Shown: positions 8,970 to 18,882, counted from the first letter of the stretch. The stretch is DNA of 64,000 bases from Mesostigma viride (GCA_009746045.1 RPFO01000076.1:122001-186000), one strand, 5' to 3'. Notes: generated by a model not told the origin, from the letters alone. Numbers and translations are program-made.

Positions 8970-10091
8970 TCAATCCCACTCCTCATCAGTGTATGCAGCA
9001 CTGTCAGAGTCCGCATAATTTACTACCACACGTTGCCTCTCACTTCGCCTTTGTGTGGGAATGCATGCCTCACCGTCGCTGCTCAGCGACAAATCACTAG
9101 CAATGTCATCAGGGCTTGATGCGCTGCCACTAGCCGCTGCCATGGACTTGCCAGCAATGCTCTTGCCACGCGAGCGGTTTGGTGCAGCGGCTGTGTGTGT
9201 TTCTACCAATGTGTCCGCAGTGCGCTTGCCACGCGAGCGGCTTGGTGCAGTGGTTGCTTGTGGTTCTACCAATGTGCCAACAGTGCGCTTGCCACGTGAG
9301 CGACTTGGTGCAGTGGTTGCTTGTGGCTCTACCAATGTGCCAACAGTGCGCTTGCCACGTGAGCGACTTGGTGCAGTGGTTGCTTGTGGCTCTACCAATG
9401 TGCCAACAGTGCGCTTGCCACGTGAGCGATTAGGTGCAGTGGTTGCTTGTGGCTCCGCAGCCATGGGTGCAGTGGTTGCTTGTGGATCTATGGGTGCAGT
9501 GCGATTACCTTGTGAACGACCTCGTGTTGTCATGTCTCTTCGCTTAACACACAGTGTCACCTTGCGCTGCAGGTTCATATCAGCATACACGTCTGTGGTT
9601 CTCAGCTGAGCACCTGCAGCACGGGATAATACATGCTGGGCTGCACTACACGTTTCCTTTACCATTTGCCACGGCAATTTACAGTGCACGATGGCTATCT
9701 CAGGTGCATACTCTGGATCAACTACAAAACCAACTGAACATACACTCCCGGGAAGGACTAAAGCATCCTGCTTGGGCGCTCGCTCCCCTAAAGGTATAAG
9801 CGTCAATCCCTCTAAAGGGAGCTCTTTCACAGAACCGACATCAAACAGAGCGACCTTTAAAAGAACTTGCCTACTCCATCCTTCCGTCGGGGCACGGAGG
9901 AAACTATGCAGAATGTGTGTGATGCGGCCATACCTAACCCCCTCTTTACCATAAACCATTACTCCTGAGTTGCGATGGCGAACAGTTTGTCGAAGGTCGG
10001 CGACTGCAGTTCGGTAATTGCTGCCATTGATGTGGATTGAGTCATGCTCGTCACAAGCAGGCTCCATGCCACACACCGCCGCCGTAATCAT
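8970..10091 (-). CDS. CACTA-encoded protein, possible transposase C-terminal domain plus repeat tail
   Basis: This 373-codon ORF starts at a real ATG (10089-10091). About the first 190 residues look like a folded domain (YGRITHILHSFLR, LLKVALFDVGSVKELPLEGLTLIPLG, VLPGSVCSVGFVVDPEYAPEIAIV). The pattern of a short Gly-Arg strand followed by a 'valuxvxLF'-like strand recalls the C-terminal region of Tnp2-type CACTA transposases, but I cannot confirm this. The second half is basic and low in complexity: about four 21-residue repeats with PQATTAPSRSRGKRTVGTLV, then a Ser/Asp-rich acidic end. No DDE catalytic motif is visible. It could be a TnpA-like DNA-binding accessory protein or a surviving end of the transposase. 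It is the only sizeable ORF of the element. Confidence 0.55.
   Translation of the reverse strand: MITAAVCGMEPACDEHDSIHINGSNYRTAVADLRQTVRHRNSGVMVYGKEGVRYGRITHILHSFLRAPTEGWSRQVLLKVALFDVGSVKELPLEGLTLIPLGERAPKQDALVLPGSVCSVGFVVDPEYAPEIAIVHCKLPWQMVKETCSAAQHVLSRAAGAQLRTTDVYADMNLQRKVTLCVKRRDMTTRGRSQGNRTAPIDPQATTAPMAAEPQATTAPNRSRGKRTVGTLVEPQATTAPSRSRGKRTVGTLVEPQATTAPSRSRGKRTVGTLVEPQATTAPSRSRGKRTADTLVETHTAAAPNRSRGKSIAGKSMAAASGSASSPDDIASDLSLSSDGEACIPTQRRSERQRVVVNYADSDSAAYTDEEWD
9217..9460 (-). repeat. 63-bp in-frame tandem repeat within the CACTA ORF
   Basis: The unit contains GTGCGCTTGCCACGTGAGCG and recurs about four times with few changes. Because 63 is a multiple of three, each copy adds 21 residues (PQATTAPSRSRGKRTVGTLV-type) to the protein without shifting the frame. 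Confidence 0.85.
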
Positions 10092-10572
10092 CGTGGGGAG
10101 GCGTGGCTCCTGGTTTTGCGTGATCCATTGCTTTCTATCTGAGCAAGTGACTTGACTAGTGCGAGACCCAAAGTGGAAATGCCGTGTCTATTCCGGCCTA
10201 ACATGGCTGATGAAGGCGTTTATGGAATGGTGCGGCTAGGTGCAGGGTTGTGTTGCCTAACATGGCTGCTGAAGGCGTTCATGGGTGCGGCTAGGTGCAA
10301 GGTCGCGTTGCCTAATCGCAACCTTTCTAAATTTTTCGCTCGTTGGACCAACGGTCTACCAGGTAACGGTTAAGAGAGGTAGGGCGCGAAGTTGAAAGTT
10401 TGGAACGGCACTGTCGTCATGCGGCTATTTCACGGCATCATAACGGCCTTTATTTCAGTTATGTTCAGTTCAGTTTATTCCCACGCCGGTTCCCTAGCCT
10501 TGCCCGTACCGGCTTCGGAATAAACGGATGCCGGAACCGTATCCTTGTTCCAATTTTTAACAGGCAGGTACT

Positions 10573-12990
10573 ACTTATATAAAGCCCGAACTAAGAGCTC
10601 TTTTGTAGAATGTTCTCACTGCCTAATTGCTTTAGTGACTTTGCGTTAATAATTGTCGGCTGTCAGTCTGTCAGCCAACAATCAGAAATCGTTGTCGCAC
10701 TTTATAACCTGCTCCAATGGTTGTCCGGCAAAGGCAGGACCAAGCGTTTTCTAGGGTCTGGCAGGACGGCGGTTTTTTAAATGCCTGTGGCTTTCATTGG
10801 TGAATACTAGTTACTGTACCTGTAAATTTATCGGCAGTTTGCGGCTCCGACCGTTCTAAAAGGCTTTGAGACAAGTAGTAACCAGTGGAAAGGTAAGATG
10901 TCATGACAATACGGAAGATCGCTTGGCTGGAATCACTCGAGACATTCCGCCTGCCGCTGGCTACGGATGTGACCTAGTCGCAATCTTTTTTTTTGCGCAA
11001 ATTCAAAAAAACGCGTCTGACGTAGCCCTAGCCGTTGTTCGCAGTCAAGTCAGTGCTGGGGCTAGCGGGCAGTGAGGGCACATACACGCTAGCTCGAGCG
11101 ATGGGGCAACCGATTTCCATACGTAACCAATGAATGCAACCACCGAATAACAAGCGCTGCAGGTGTGGCAGCAGGGGTGGCAGCGAGAACCGCACTAGAA
11201 GCGGTTCTAGTAGCGACGACATGTGAGTGACATAAGTAACGGAGAATAAACAGAGCGAGATTCTGGAGCTATCCAAAACCTACAAGGCCGTCATGGACAG
11301 GCTGTGATCGAAGAGGAATGGAGCCGGGAAAATGAGCAACTGCGTAGCTGAGCAAGGATACTTATGAGAATTGCTTGGCAGGTTGCATTGGAAGGCCCAT
11401 AGACCGCAAAAGCGGCATTCTGAGCAAAAGCTGGTTTCTTAGTATAGCATGAACTCTGAATACTTGATTTCTTGTCCTCTTACATGCGTGGTCAAGTTCA
11501 TGAAGATGACCATCATGAAGTACCGTCCTTGGGCATTTTTGTGCGTACATGCCCGTTTGTTGTCAAAGCACGTCCATGCAGACCTGAATCCCATGCAAGC
11601 CCCAAGCGTCAATTGCGACTATCTTTGCAAAGGAAAAGCATCTAGACGTGTTCTGATGAAGCCAGTAAGGTCAAATGTTTCATGGTGCTTCCTCATAAGC
11701 CACATAGTAGATTAGATACTAACTTGGTTGGTCCATGCGTGAGTATGTGCATGTTGTCATCAGTTTGCTACCTACTTTTTAATTACCTTGCCTACTTACT
11801 AGCTTTGTTATTGAAGGTATTTTCCTAATTTTGCACTGGAATTCATTCCTTACATCACTACTATTCTTTCTCCCCTTTGCAATCGCAACAGGAGGGACGG
11901 AATGTTATCTTCTCCGCGGTCATGAGGTTGTCCCTTCTGCGTGGTAAGTGTCATAAAGTTGATTAGTCCCTTGGTCCCTCACTTGCTCCTTGCTTCCTTG
12001 CATGCTTGCTTGCTGAGTTCGATAAACCCCTTGCTTCCTTGCATGCTTGTTTCCGTCTTTGCGTGCTTGCTTGCTTCTTTGCGTGGTTGCTTTCTTCCTT
12101 GATTAGGCCCTTGCTTGGTTGTTTAGCCGCTTGCTGAATTTGATTAGTTCCTTGCTTTATTCCCTTGCTTCCTTGCATGCGTGCTTCCTGAATGTAATTA
12201 GTCCCTTGCTTCCTTTCTTAGTCCCATGCTTCCTTTGTAAGCCACTCTTCCTCGCATGCTTGCTGAATTTAATTAATGCCTTGCTTCCTTTGATATGACC
12301 TTGCCTACTTGGTTAGGCCGTTCCTTCCCTGCATGCTTGACCACTTGCTGAATGGAATCAGTCCCCTGATTCCTTTGTTAGGCCCTTGCTTCCTTTGTTA
12401 GCCCCTCTTCCTTGCATGCTTGCAATTGCTTGCTTGCTGAATCTAATCAGTCCCTTGCTTCCTTTGTTAGGCCCTTGCTTCCTTATTTAGCCACTCTCGT
12501 CCTTGCGCGCATGTACGCTTGCTTGCTGAATTCAATTAGTCCCTTGCCCTGAAGAAATTTAGTCTAGTTACCCTGGAGCTTCACGTGTTTTCCCTTTTTC
12601 AATGCATCGGTCATATGCAATGTCGTGGTTTCTTGGTCTTGCACATCTCGATAATGGCGGTGCTAGGCTTTCACTTGGGTCACCCTTTCAATGTTTTGTA
12701 CCAGTCAGAAGTATCTTTTTTTATGCCGAGCATGATGTTGTTTGCTATGCCTTTGGTCTGGTTAGGTGTACATGTGCACATGCTGCAGCCCAGCGTTTCT
12801 AATCATGGTCCTGTTTAATGCCTTTTTTCCCCCTTCCTGGTTTATGCGTGCAGGTAAATGTGCAACGAAGCACAGTTTGGCAGAGTATATGAAGAACCAC
12901 CAAATGATCTACAAGATCTGCCAAACGATGAAGAAACAATCCTCTTTTTGTTGTGATTTATTTTTTGCCTATGAATAAAAGATTTTTTAA
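10573..12990 (+). other. Possible spliced plus-strand gene of the CACTA element
   Basis: A TATA-like TATATAAAG near 10575-10585 precedes a region conserved in both CACTA copies. Within it a short frame from the ATG at 11134 reads KRCRCGSRGG...RTRSGSSSDD and ends at a good splice donor (GTGAGT, near 11222). Another short frame (VIEEEWSRENEQLRS) follows near 11310. A terminal segment near 12850-12980, after a TGCAG acceptor, ends with AATAAA. I cannot join these pieces reliably. The layout would fit a small TnpA-like gene, but a non-coding interior is equally possible. Confidence 0.25.
11970..12545. repeat. CTTGCTTCC-rich degenerate repeat (CACTA copy 2)
   Basis: This is the counterpart of the array at 4770-5345, nearly identical. 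Confidence 0.75.
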
Positions 12991-13136
12991 ATAATATTTA
13001 TCAATGTAATAAATGCACTGATTGTGAGTCATGCCCCTGTTGTAATCATCTTGTATTGTCGTATTTCTGACGGTCCCTGATAACACCATTTTTTTGTCCC
13101 AGAATGGCTGGAGAATTCGCCTGTGCATGTTCTTGA

Positions 13137-13510
13137 TTTTCTTGAGATTCTACTCGTTTTTTTGTCCTGAGATTGTCCTGAGATTTTCTTGAGATTCTAC
13201 TCGTTTTTTTGTCCTGAGATTGTCCTGAGATTGTCCTGAGATTGTCCTGAGATTGTCCTGAGATTGTCCTGAGATTGTCCTGAGATTTTGTCCTGAGTTT
13301 TTCACCAGAATCTCAGGACCCGAGGTGTGCACTTACCAGATTTTGTGAAGACGAAATATCAGGATGAATCTCAGGACAATCTCAGGAAAACTCAGGATGA
13401 ATCTCAGGACAATCTCAAGATATTCTCAGGACATCTCAGGATTTCTCAGGATTTCTCAAGATTTGTCAAAAAAAAAACTCAGGAGAATCTCAAGAGATCG
13501 ATCTCATGAC
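13137..13510. repeat. Right subterminal inverted arrays of CACTA copy 2
   Basis: TGTCCTGAGAT units (about 13160-13290) face AATCTCAGGAC units (about 13305-13500), as at 5940-6300. The array lengths differ by a few units between copies, as expected for slippage. Confidence 0.8.
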
Positions 13511-13533
13511 GAATTTTTTCCGACTTCCTAGTG

Positions 13534-13698
13534 TCGGCATGTATCTTGATGGCGTCTGGGAGGATGTGTTCCTCCATCCGTGTAGACAACCATGACAACC
13601 CTACTGATGTTGCTCATCACCGGGCGTACATGGCGGTGCTTTTGGCCACCCGTGGTACTTTTCAGGCTACTGCATGGTGTGTAGACAGAGGGCTCTAT
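13534..13698 (+). pseudogene. Gypsy A remainder right of the CACTA insertion
   Basis: This continues gypsy A from 8391 and matches 25733-25890 of gypsy B (GGCATGTATCTTGATGGCGT...). Joined to the left part it gives a frame reading [14 protein letters not shown], part of the accessory region. The match is lost near 13696, where the (ATCC)n array begins. Confidence 0.8.
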
Positions 13699-13781
13699 AT
13701 CCATCCATCCATCCATCCATCCATCCATCCATCCATCCATCCATCCATCCATCCATCCATCCATCCATCCATCCATCCATC
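13699..13781. repeat. (ATCC)n array, segment 1
   Basis: 83 bp of uninterrupted ATCC. The last five bases (CCATC, 13777-13781) are one half of the copia C target duplication. Confidence 0.97.
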
Positions 13782-14057
13782 AGTTGCAATAATGTGTTTT
13801 GGATACCAACGCTCTTCGTCGAGAGGCAAGTGCTTTGGTGCTACGCAGAGGAACACGCAGGCGGCTACCTCGTCCGCCGTCACGTTGCATTTATTTCTCA
13901 TTAACTTATCATCGTGCATTGGACTTGCTTAACATAGTCCGAGATTCCTCGGCGCGACGCTAGATGCCGTTCACAAGATTCCGTCGCAGCAAAGATGCTG
14001 ACGGCGCGGCGTCCACACTAGGATTTAGGGTACTGAGTAGAACTACACAGTACAACT
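13782..14057 (-). repeat. 3' LTR of copia C
   Basis: 276 bp. In plus orientation it starts AGTTG and ends CAACT, a 5-bp terminal inverted repeat in place of the usual TG...CA. The exact edges are slightly uncertain because the target is a simple repeat. Confidence 0.88.
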
Positions 14058-14061
14058 CCGA

Positions 14062-14074
14062 CTTCTTTTTCTTT
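14062..14074 (-). promoter_or_regulatory. Polypurine tract of copia C
   Basis: On the minus strand AAAGAAAAAGAAG lies four bases before the 3' LTR, the expected site for plus-strand primer formation. Confidence 0.8.
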
Positions 14075-14478
14075 GTGAGTCGGTACGGACAGGGATGTAC
14101 TCAAGATGATCGGTACGGCCGCATCCCAGTCACCGACTTCACAATCCTAGTAGTGGCAAAGTCTTGTTGGGAAACAACACCAACAAGCATAGCGGTCGCA
14201 TGAACATGGTATGCATGTGCAAGACACACATCATGATGGCAAGTCATTTATTCATTGTACCACACTGGGGAAACCCGGAAACATAGTATGCCGGCCACCG
14301 CCAAGCATCAACGGGTGAAAACCCAGACAAGAGCCCATTACATAGTATGCAACTCTCCCGCAGAGAGAAGCATCATGAAGGCCATGGTCAATGCCAATTT
14401 TAAATAGGAAATTCAGAAAAGAGTGAGAACACACATCAGTCAGGGCAAGATGTAACCCTGAAATCAGACAGGGACAAT

Positions 14479-16767
14479 TTAAAGTGTCGCCTGAACTAGA
14501 CGAAGCTTGTCATACTGAGGCCTAGCCTTGGCATACAGCTTGGTCAAAGCATCTGAAATGTTATCATTGTCGCGAACATGGTACAGCGAAACAGCGTCAC
14601 TATATTCTTTGGCACGAAGGAAGTCGAGCTTGCGCGTGCGCGCATAAGGATCAGCCAAAAAGTCAATCAGCGACTGCGAATCCGTGAAGATGGTGGTATC
14701 AACCTGTGGAATGACACGGCAAAACTTCAAACACCACCGAAGAACCGCACGGAAATACATCAACTCCTCAGCAGTCTCGCAGAAGGCACGAGCCTCTGCA
14801 GTGTCACTACCCACATACACCCGCCGATGTAAGCGAGAAAACCACGCAAAGGGTGAAGGGCAAGATTCAGGGACATGGACAGTGGCAGAATTACTCAAAA
14901 GCACCACAGCGGCAAAGCGCCCACGGAGCTTAGAGATATTAGCACTATCCAAACTGCTATCACAATACGCGGACAAGTGAATAGGCCGCTCATAGTCCAC
15001 CCCATGTAAGACCAACCCAGGGGAGGCAGAAATGTACTTACACATGACATTGCGGGAAAGAGAGCACATCAAGTCATCTGGCAACCGAGCAAGCACCGCC
15101 AAGTCAGGGGAGACGGTAGAGACCAGCCAGTTCAGCTTACCCCGCAGAGAACCACACTCAGCAGGCTGAATATACTGACTAGTAAGGGATGAAAGCTGAG
15201 TGATGAGCTCCTGAACATAGTCCCCCGCTGCACGCAGCTTCATCACATATCTGCCAGAGGCATCCTTGGTGAGCATAGTGTCGACGCCACAGAACTTGAC
15301 ATACTTGTCCAAGACGCGGCGAATGACCTTGCCGACCGGGAAGTGCTGAGCAACAGTGGCACAAAACCAGTCTAGCCACGGTGTGGGGCCCATGCAGTCC
15401 ACATCATCGACATGAATGAACACAAAAACTGGCTGCCCCTCCCATGAGCCAACAAACAGAGAGGGGTCCAGGTCATGATAGTACATGTGCATCACATCAA
15501 GCAAAAGACGCTCGAGGCAAAGGCGCCAAATCCGAGGACCTGTCACAGTACCGTCAACACCCTTCAAGAGACGGAGAAACTTCTTGCCCATGATAGGCTG
15601 CCACAAGGGAGGACAGCGCACATACAAGCGGGTCGTGCCAGCCCACACATTCTCAGCGAGCTTGGGATCACCATTCAAAAAAGCTTTGCTGAAATCCATG
15701 AGGGCTGACTCATACGGAAGTCCCTTGTTGAGCTGGCCTAGGTAGAAGGACAGGACCATGCGCCAATTATCCTTGATCAACCCAGGTGCTGAGATGGCAT
15801 TGTCCGGAAGATCACTAGTACCTGAAAATTCTAGGACCACCGGGCGAACAAAAGGCACCCTAGTTGTTGTGTCAGGCACCAACTTACGCTCCAAAGTCCA
15901 CTTGTGGCGCAAAAGGCGAGCACCACTGGGCACTTCATCAACCGGTTCAACAGCACGGTATGCAAGCCACCTTTCACCTGACGCAATAATGGCCTTAGTC
16001 CACCCATCTAGCCCCTCCTCCGTTTGACACTCCACGTCAGCATCATGGTAAGAGATAGGGCTTTGGGTAGCAACATCATGACGTCCAATGCCGAGACTAG
16101 CCAAGCTAGGACGTTTAGGAAGCAACAACTGAGTTACCAACGGCACATCACTCTCACGGGCATAGTTCACGTGCCGAATGTTGCCTATGACAGCAACAAG
16201 TTGGCAGTCAGACATGACAGCATAGTCCTCAACATGCTGTGACTTGAGTGGGACAACTGAAACAAAATGGGAAAATCTGTCTATTCCCAGCAAGTAGACA
16301 GCCTGGTCCTGGAACAAAATGTCACACACCAAGTGACCACGCTCAAGGGGTGGGTGTTTGACATGCCTACGTGCACGCTTAGGCGCAGTGGACTGACACT
16401 GGTGACAACCACTGTACATGGACTGCACCGTGCTAGCCAACTTAGTCCCCGGTGCCAGTGCCCGTGCAAAACGGATAGCGTGGGTCCCATGGCCTAACAC
16501 ATGATGCAAGCGTGCAGCAACAGCAGTCAAGGAAAGGACTTCACCTGGTGTGGCCAGTGACCCCCCATCGTCACGGTCGACGTGCATGAGTCCAGCTTGC
16601 ATAGTACCAGCATTACTGGTCGGTGGGGGTTCATGGTCCCGCGTTGCCGCAGGCGTAACAATGTCTGTGCACAAGCCGCTACGCAACACAGCAGCAATGC
16701 ACGCAGCAGAATTGTTGTCTACACAACTACCCAGCTCATCACATGCAGCTAGATTAGTGGTAAACAC
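14479..16767 (-). CDS. Copia C pol: integrase zinc region, RT and RNase H (defective)
   Basis: This open frame of about 760 codons has no ATG at its 5' end and is in a different frame from gag, so it was probably expressed by frameshifting. It begins with an integrase HHCC region (LHHVLGHGTH...CHQC) and the start of the catalytic core (RGHLVCDILF, GIDRFSHF). It then jumps to an unrelated-looking stretch before RT, so the second Asp and the Glu of the integrase triad are gone. RT is recognisable by MDFSKAFLNGD and FIHVDDVDC (the active-site Asp pair). RNase H follows (SAYCDSSLDS, SDTAEARAFCETAEEL, TIFTDSQSLIDFL, NDNISDALTKLY). No protease was found. It is shorter than normal copia pol by roughly the missing domains. 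Confidence 0.82.
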   Translation of the reverse strand: MFTTNLAACDELGSCVDNNSAACIAAVLRSGLCTDIVTPAATRDHEPPPTSNAGTMQAGLMHVDRDDGGSLATPGEVLSLTAVAARLHHVLGHGTHAIRFARALAPGTKLASTVQSMYSGCHQCQSTAPKRARRHVKHPPLERGHLVCDILFQDQAVYLLGIDRFSHFVSVVPLKSQHVEDYAVMSDCQLVAVIGNIRHVNYARESDVPLVTQLLLPKRPSLASLGIGRHDVATQSPISYHDADVECQTEEGLDGWTKAIIASGERWLAYRAVEPVDEVPSGARLLRHKWTLERKLVPDTTTRVPFVRPVVLEFSGTSDLPDNAISAPGLIKDNWRMVLSFYLGQLNKGLPYESALMDFSKAFLNGDPKLAENVWAGTTRLYVRCPPLWQPIMGKKFLRLLKGVDGTVTGPRIWRLCLERLLLDVMHMYYHDLDPSLFVGSWEGQPVFVFIHVDDVDCMGPTPWLDWFCATVAQHFPVGKVIRRVLDKYVKFCGVDTMLTKDASGRYVMKLRAAGDYVQELITQLSSLTSQYIQPAECGSLRGKLNWLVSTVSPDLAVLARLPDDLMCSLSRNVMCKYISASPGLVLHGVDYERPIHLSAYCDSSLDSANISKLRGRFAAVVLLSNSATVHVPESCPSPFAWFSRLHRRVYVGSDTAEARAFCETAEELMYFRAVLRWCLKFCRVIPQVDTTIFTDSQSLIDFLADPYARTRKLDFLRAKEYSDAVSLYHVRDNDNISDALTKLYAKARPQYDKLRLVQATL

Positions 16768-16790
16768 ATCATCGTCCCAACATGGGCTAT

Positions 16791-18182
16791 CTAGTTTGCT
16801 GCAGAGGGAGCAGGGACAGGCACATGAGTGTTAGCAGGTGTGGCCTGGGTGTTCCCCTGCCTCTGCCATTTGTTCCACTTGGCCTTCTTGGGCCGCATGT
16901 TGCCAGCCGGCTTGGGCGGGCGCTTCTTGCCCTGCGGACCGCGTGTGTGCTTGCAGTCCTTGGCGAAGTGCCCTGGCTGGTGGCAGGCGCCACACAGCCG
17001 CACATTCGGACCAGCCTTCGTGTTGGCTGGGCAATCCGACCACACATGCCCGGTGCCCTGGCATCGGCCACACTTCTCTTCACCTGCACCATGAATTCTT
17101 GCAATGGGCGCTGCAGCAGAGGAAAGAGGGTCAGAAATGCCCGCTGCCACCAATGCCTTGGCGGCAGCCGGCACAGCAACAGAATTGCGAATAATCTGGA
17201 AAGCCTCTGCCCTATTTGCTAGCTTGTCGACAGTCAGTGTTCCCGACATGCCCTGGAGGGCGGACTCAGACAGGCTACCAGACATGATGCCCTTTGCCAG
17301 AAACATTACCACCGAGAAGGCGTCACCTGGCGAGCAGGACGACAACGCCAGTTTCTGCTCGTAGTCGAGCGTTGCCTGGCTGATGTCTACCTTCCGATTC
17401 AGATCAAACTTTAGAATACTCACTGCATCTGCGACGAGGCGCATTAGCCCCGTCATCAGGAGATTCTTCTCAAGGCTAGCCATGAATTCTTCCCAGCTCC
17501 GGTCCTCCTTGTAGGCTATCTCGATCAGGTCGGATACGACCTTGTAACCCTCGGTGGCCAGCCGATTGCGCCTCAGCAATTCGATAGGCTTGGCTACCAT
17601 GTCTTGGACATCACTGTGCCACTTGCGCAGGTTCAAAATAAACTGTTCTTTCACCTTCTCTGATGGCTCAGGAGCCGCTGGAATCGGCGCAGGAATTCGC
17701 TCCTCGATCACCTTTTGCTCCTTCATCCAGAGGATGCGGGCAGCACGGTCTAGGCTTGCAGTGCGCAGCCCAGCCGCCTGTGATCCACTTGGCAGCTCCG
17801 CTGCACGGGCAGCTGCAGGTGCAGTTTCCTCCGCCGCAGTGTCCACCACTGCGGGGCTATCCTGCTTGGCAAATTCTTCGTTCAGATTCCTCTGAATCTC
17901 GCTCGCGGTGGGCTTGCGAAGTGTGCCCACGCCCTTCGAGCCCAGGGCTCCGAGATTCGGCAGCTTGATTTTGTGTTTGATTTTCGACGACGGCGTTGTC
18001 AGGCCCGTCCGGAACATTTTTGAAAATGTTCTTTCTTGAGTACAAGTTGCAATAATGTGTTTTGGATACCAACGCTCTTCGTCGAGAGGCAAGTGCTTTG
18101 GTGCTACGCAGAGGAACACGCAGGCGGCTACCTCGTCCGCCGTCACGTTGCATTTATTTCTCATTAACTTATCATCGTGCAT
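16791..18182 (-). CDS. Copia C gag with two zinc knuckles
   Basis: The ORF is open from an ATG inside the 5' LTR (18180-18182). A second candidate ATG just after the LTR (18015-18017) gives a 408-residue protein and is the conventional choice. The middle is a helical gag domain (LRKWHSDVQDMVAKPIELL..., YEQKLALSSCSPGDAFSVV). Near the C-terminus are two CCHC knuckles, CGRCQGTGHVWSDC and CGACHQPGHFAKDC, then a Lys/Arg/Pro-rich tail. It would form the particle and bind the RNA. The reading frame through the LTR ([10 protein letters not shown]...) is also open in the 3' LTR, so an N-terminally extended Gag is possible. Confidence 0.85.
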   Translation of the reverse strand: MHDDKLMRNKCNVTADEVAACVFLCVAPKHLPLDEERWYPKHIIATCTQERTFSKMFRTGLTTPSSKIKHKIKLPNLGALGSKGVGTLRKPTASEIQRNLNEEFAKQDSPAVVDTAAEETAPAAARAAELPSGSQAAGLRTASLDRAARILWMKEQKVIEERIPAPIPAAPEPSEKVKEQFILNLRKWHSDVQDMVAKPIELLRRNRLATEGYKVVSDLIEIAYKEDRSWEEFMASLEKNLLMTGLMRLVADAVSILKFDLNRKVDISQATLDYEQKLALSSCSPGDAFSVVMFLAKGIMSGSLSESALQGMSGTLTVDKLANRAEAFQIIRNSVAVPAAAKALVAAGISDPLSSAAAPIARIHGAGEEKCGRCQGTGHVWSDCPANTKAGPNVRLCGACHQPGHFAKDCKHTRGPQGKKRPPKPAGNMRPKKAKWNKWQRQGNTQATPANTHVPVPAPSAAN

Positions 18183-18320
18183 TGGACTTGCTTAACATAG
18201 TCCGAGATTCCTCGGCGCGACGCTAGATGCCGTTCACAAGATTCCGTCGCAGCAAAGATGCTGACGGCGCGGCGTCCACACTAGGATTTAGGGTACTGAG
18301 TAGAACTACACAGTACAACT
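18045..18320 (-). repeat. 5' LTR of copia C
   Basis: 276 bp, apparently identical to 13782-14057. The downstream flank on the minus strand, TGTACTCAAGAAAG, lacks the initiator-Met PBS of copia A and gypsy B, so another tRNA or another priming mode is implied. Confidence 0.88.
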
Positions 18321-18882
18321 CCATCCATCCATCCATCCATCCATCCATCCATCCATCCATCCATCCATCCATCCATCCATCCATCCATCCATCCATCCAT
18401 CCATCCATCCATCCATCCATCCATCCATCCATCCATCCATCCATCCATCCATCCATCCATCCATCCATCCATCCATCCATCCATCCATCCATCCATCCAT
18501 CCATCCATCCATCCATCCATCCATCCATCCATCCATCCATCCATCCATCCATCCATCCATCCATCCATCCATCCATCCATCCATCCATCCATCCATCCAT
18601 CCATCCATCCATCCATCCATCCATCCATCCATCCATCCATCCATCCATCCATCCATCCATCCATCCATCCATCCATCCATCCATCCATCCATCCATCCAT
18701 CCATCCATCCATCCATCCATCCATCCATCCATCCATCCATCCATCCATCCATCCATCCATCCATCCATCCATCCATCCATCCATCCATCCATCCATCCAT
18801 CCATCCATCCATCCATCCATCCATCCATCCATCCATCCATCCATCCATCCATCCATCCATCCATCCATCCATCCATCCATCC
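18321..18882. repeat. (ATCC)n array, segment 2
   Basis: 562 bp of perfect ATCC between copia C and gypsy B. The first five bases are the copia C duplication; the last five (CATCC, 18878-18882) are the gypsy B duplication. The long MDGW and HPSI open frames are translations of the repeat. Confidence 0.97.

Larger units (their letters stand above)
8392..13533. mobile_element. Complete CACTA-type DNA transposon (copy 2), 5.1 kb
   Basis: The ends are perfect 14-bp inverted repeats beginning CACTA: CACTAGGAAGTCGG at 8392-8405, and its complement at 13520-13533. The flanks are a TC duplication (8390-8391 and 13534-13535). Removing the element and one TC gives CTTTCCTCGGCATG, exactly the empty site in gypsy B near 25725-25738. 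CACTA/EnSpm elements usually duplicate 2-3 bp. Subterminal TCCTGAGAT arrays lie at both ends. It encodes one clear ORF (8970-10091, minus) and perhaps a spliced plus-strand gene. No full DDE transposase was seen, so it may be non-autonomous. Confidence 0.9.
10663..13533 (+). repeat. 2.87-kb duplicate of 3456-6318
   Basis: The right part of the complete CACTA element is the same as copy 1 apart from scattered substitutions and small indels, for example a short TTAATTAA-containing insertion only in copy 1 near 5380. The two copies lie in the same orientation 7.2 kb apart. An inverted pair, ATTGTCGGCTG / CAGCCAACAAT, sits at the start (about 10650-10682). Confidence 0.9.
13782..18320 (-). mobile_element. 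Copia-like LTR retrotransposon, complete by ends (copia C)
   Basis: Two 276-bp direct repeats (13782-14057 and 18045-18320), identical as far as I can compare, bound a 4.5-kb minus-strand element. The 5-bp duplication CCATC lies at 13777-13781 and 18321-18325, inside the ATCC array. On the minus strand the order is 5' LTR, gag, pol (integrase zinc region, RT, RNase H), polypurine tract, 3' LTR. The protease and most of the integrase core are missing. With identical LTRs this is a very recent insertion of a defective element, presumably mobilised by a relative's proteins. Confidence 0.9.
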
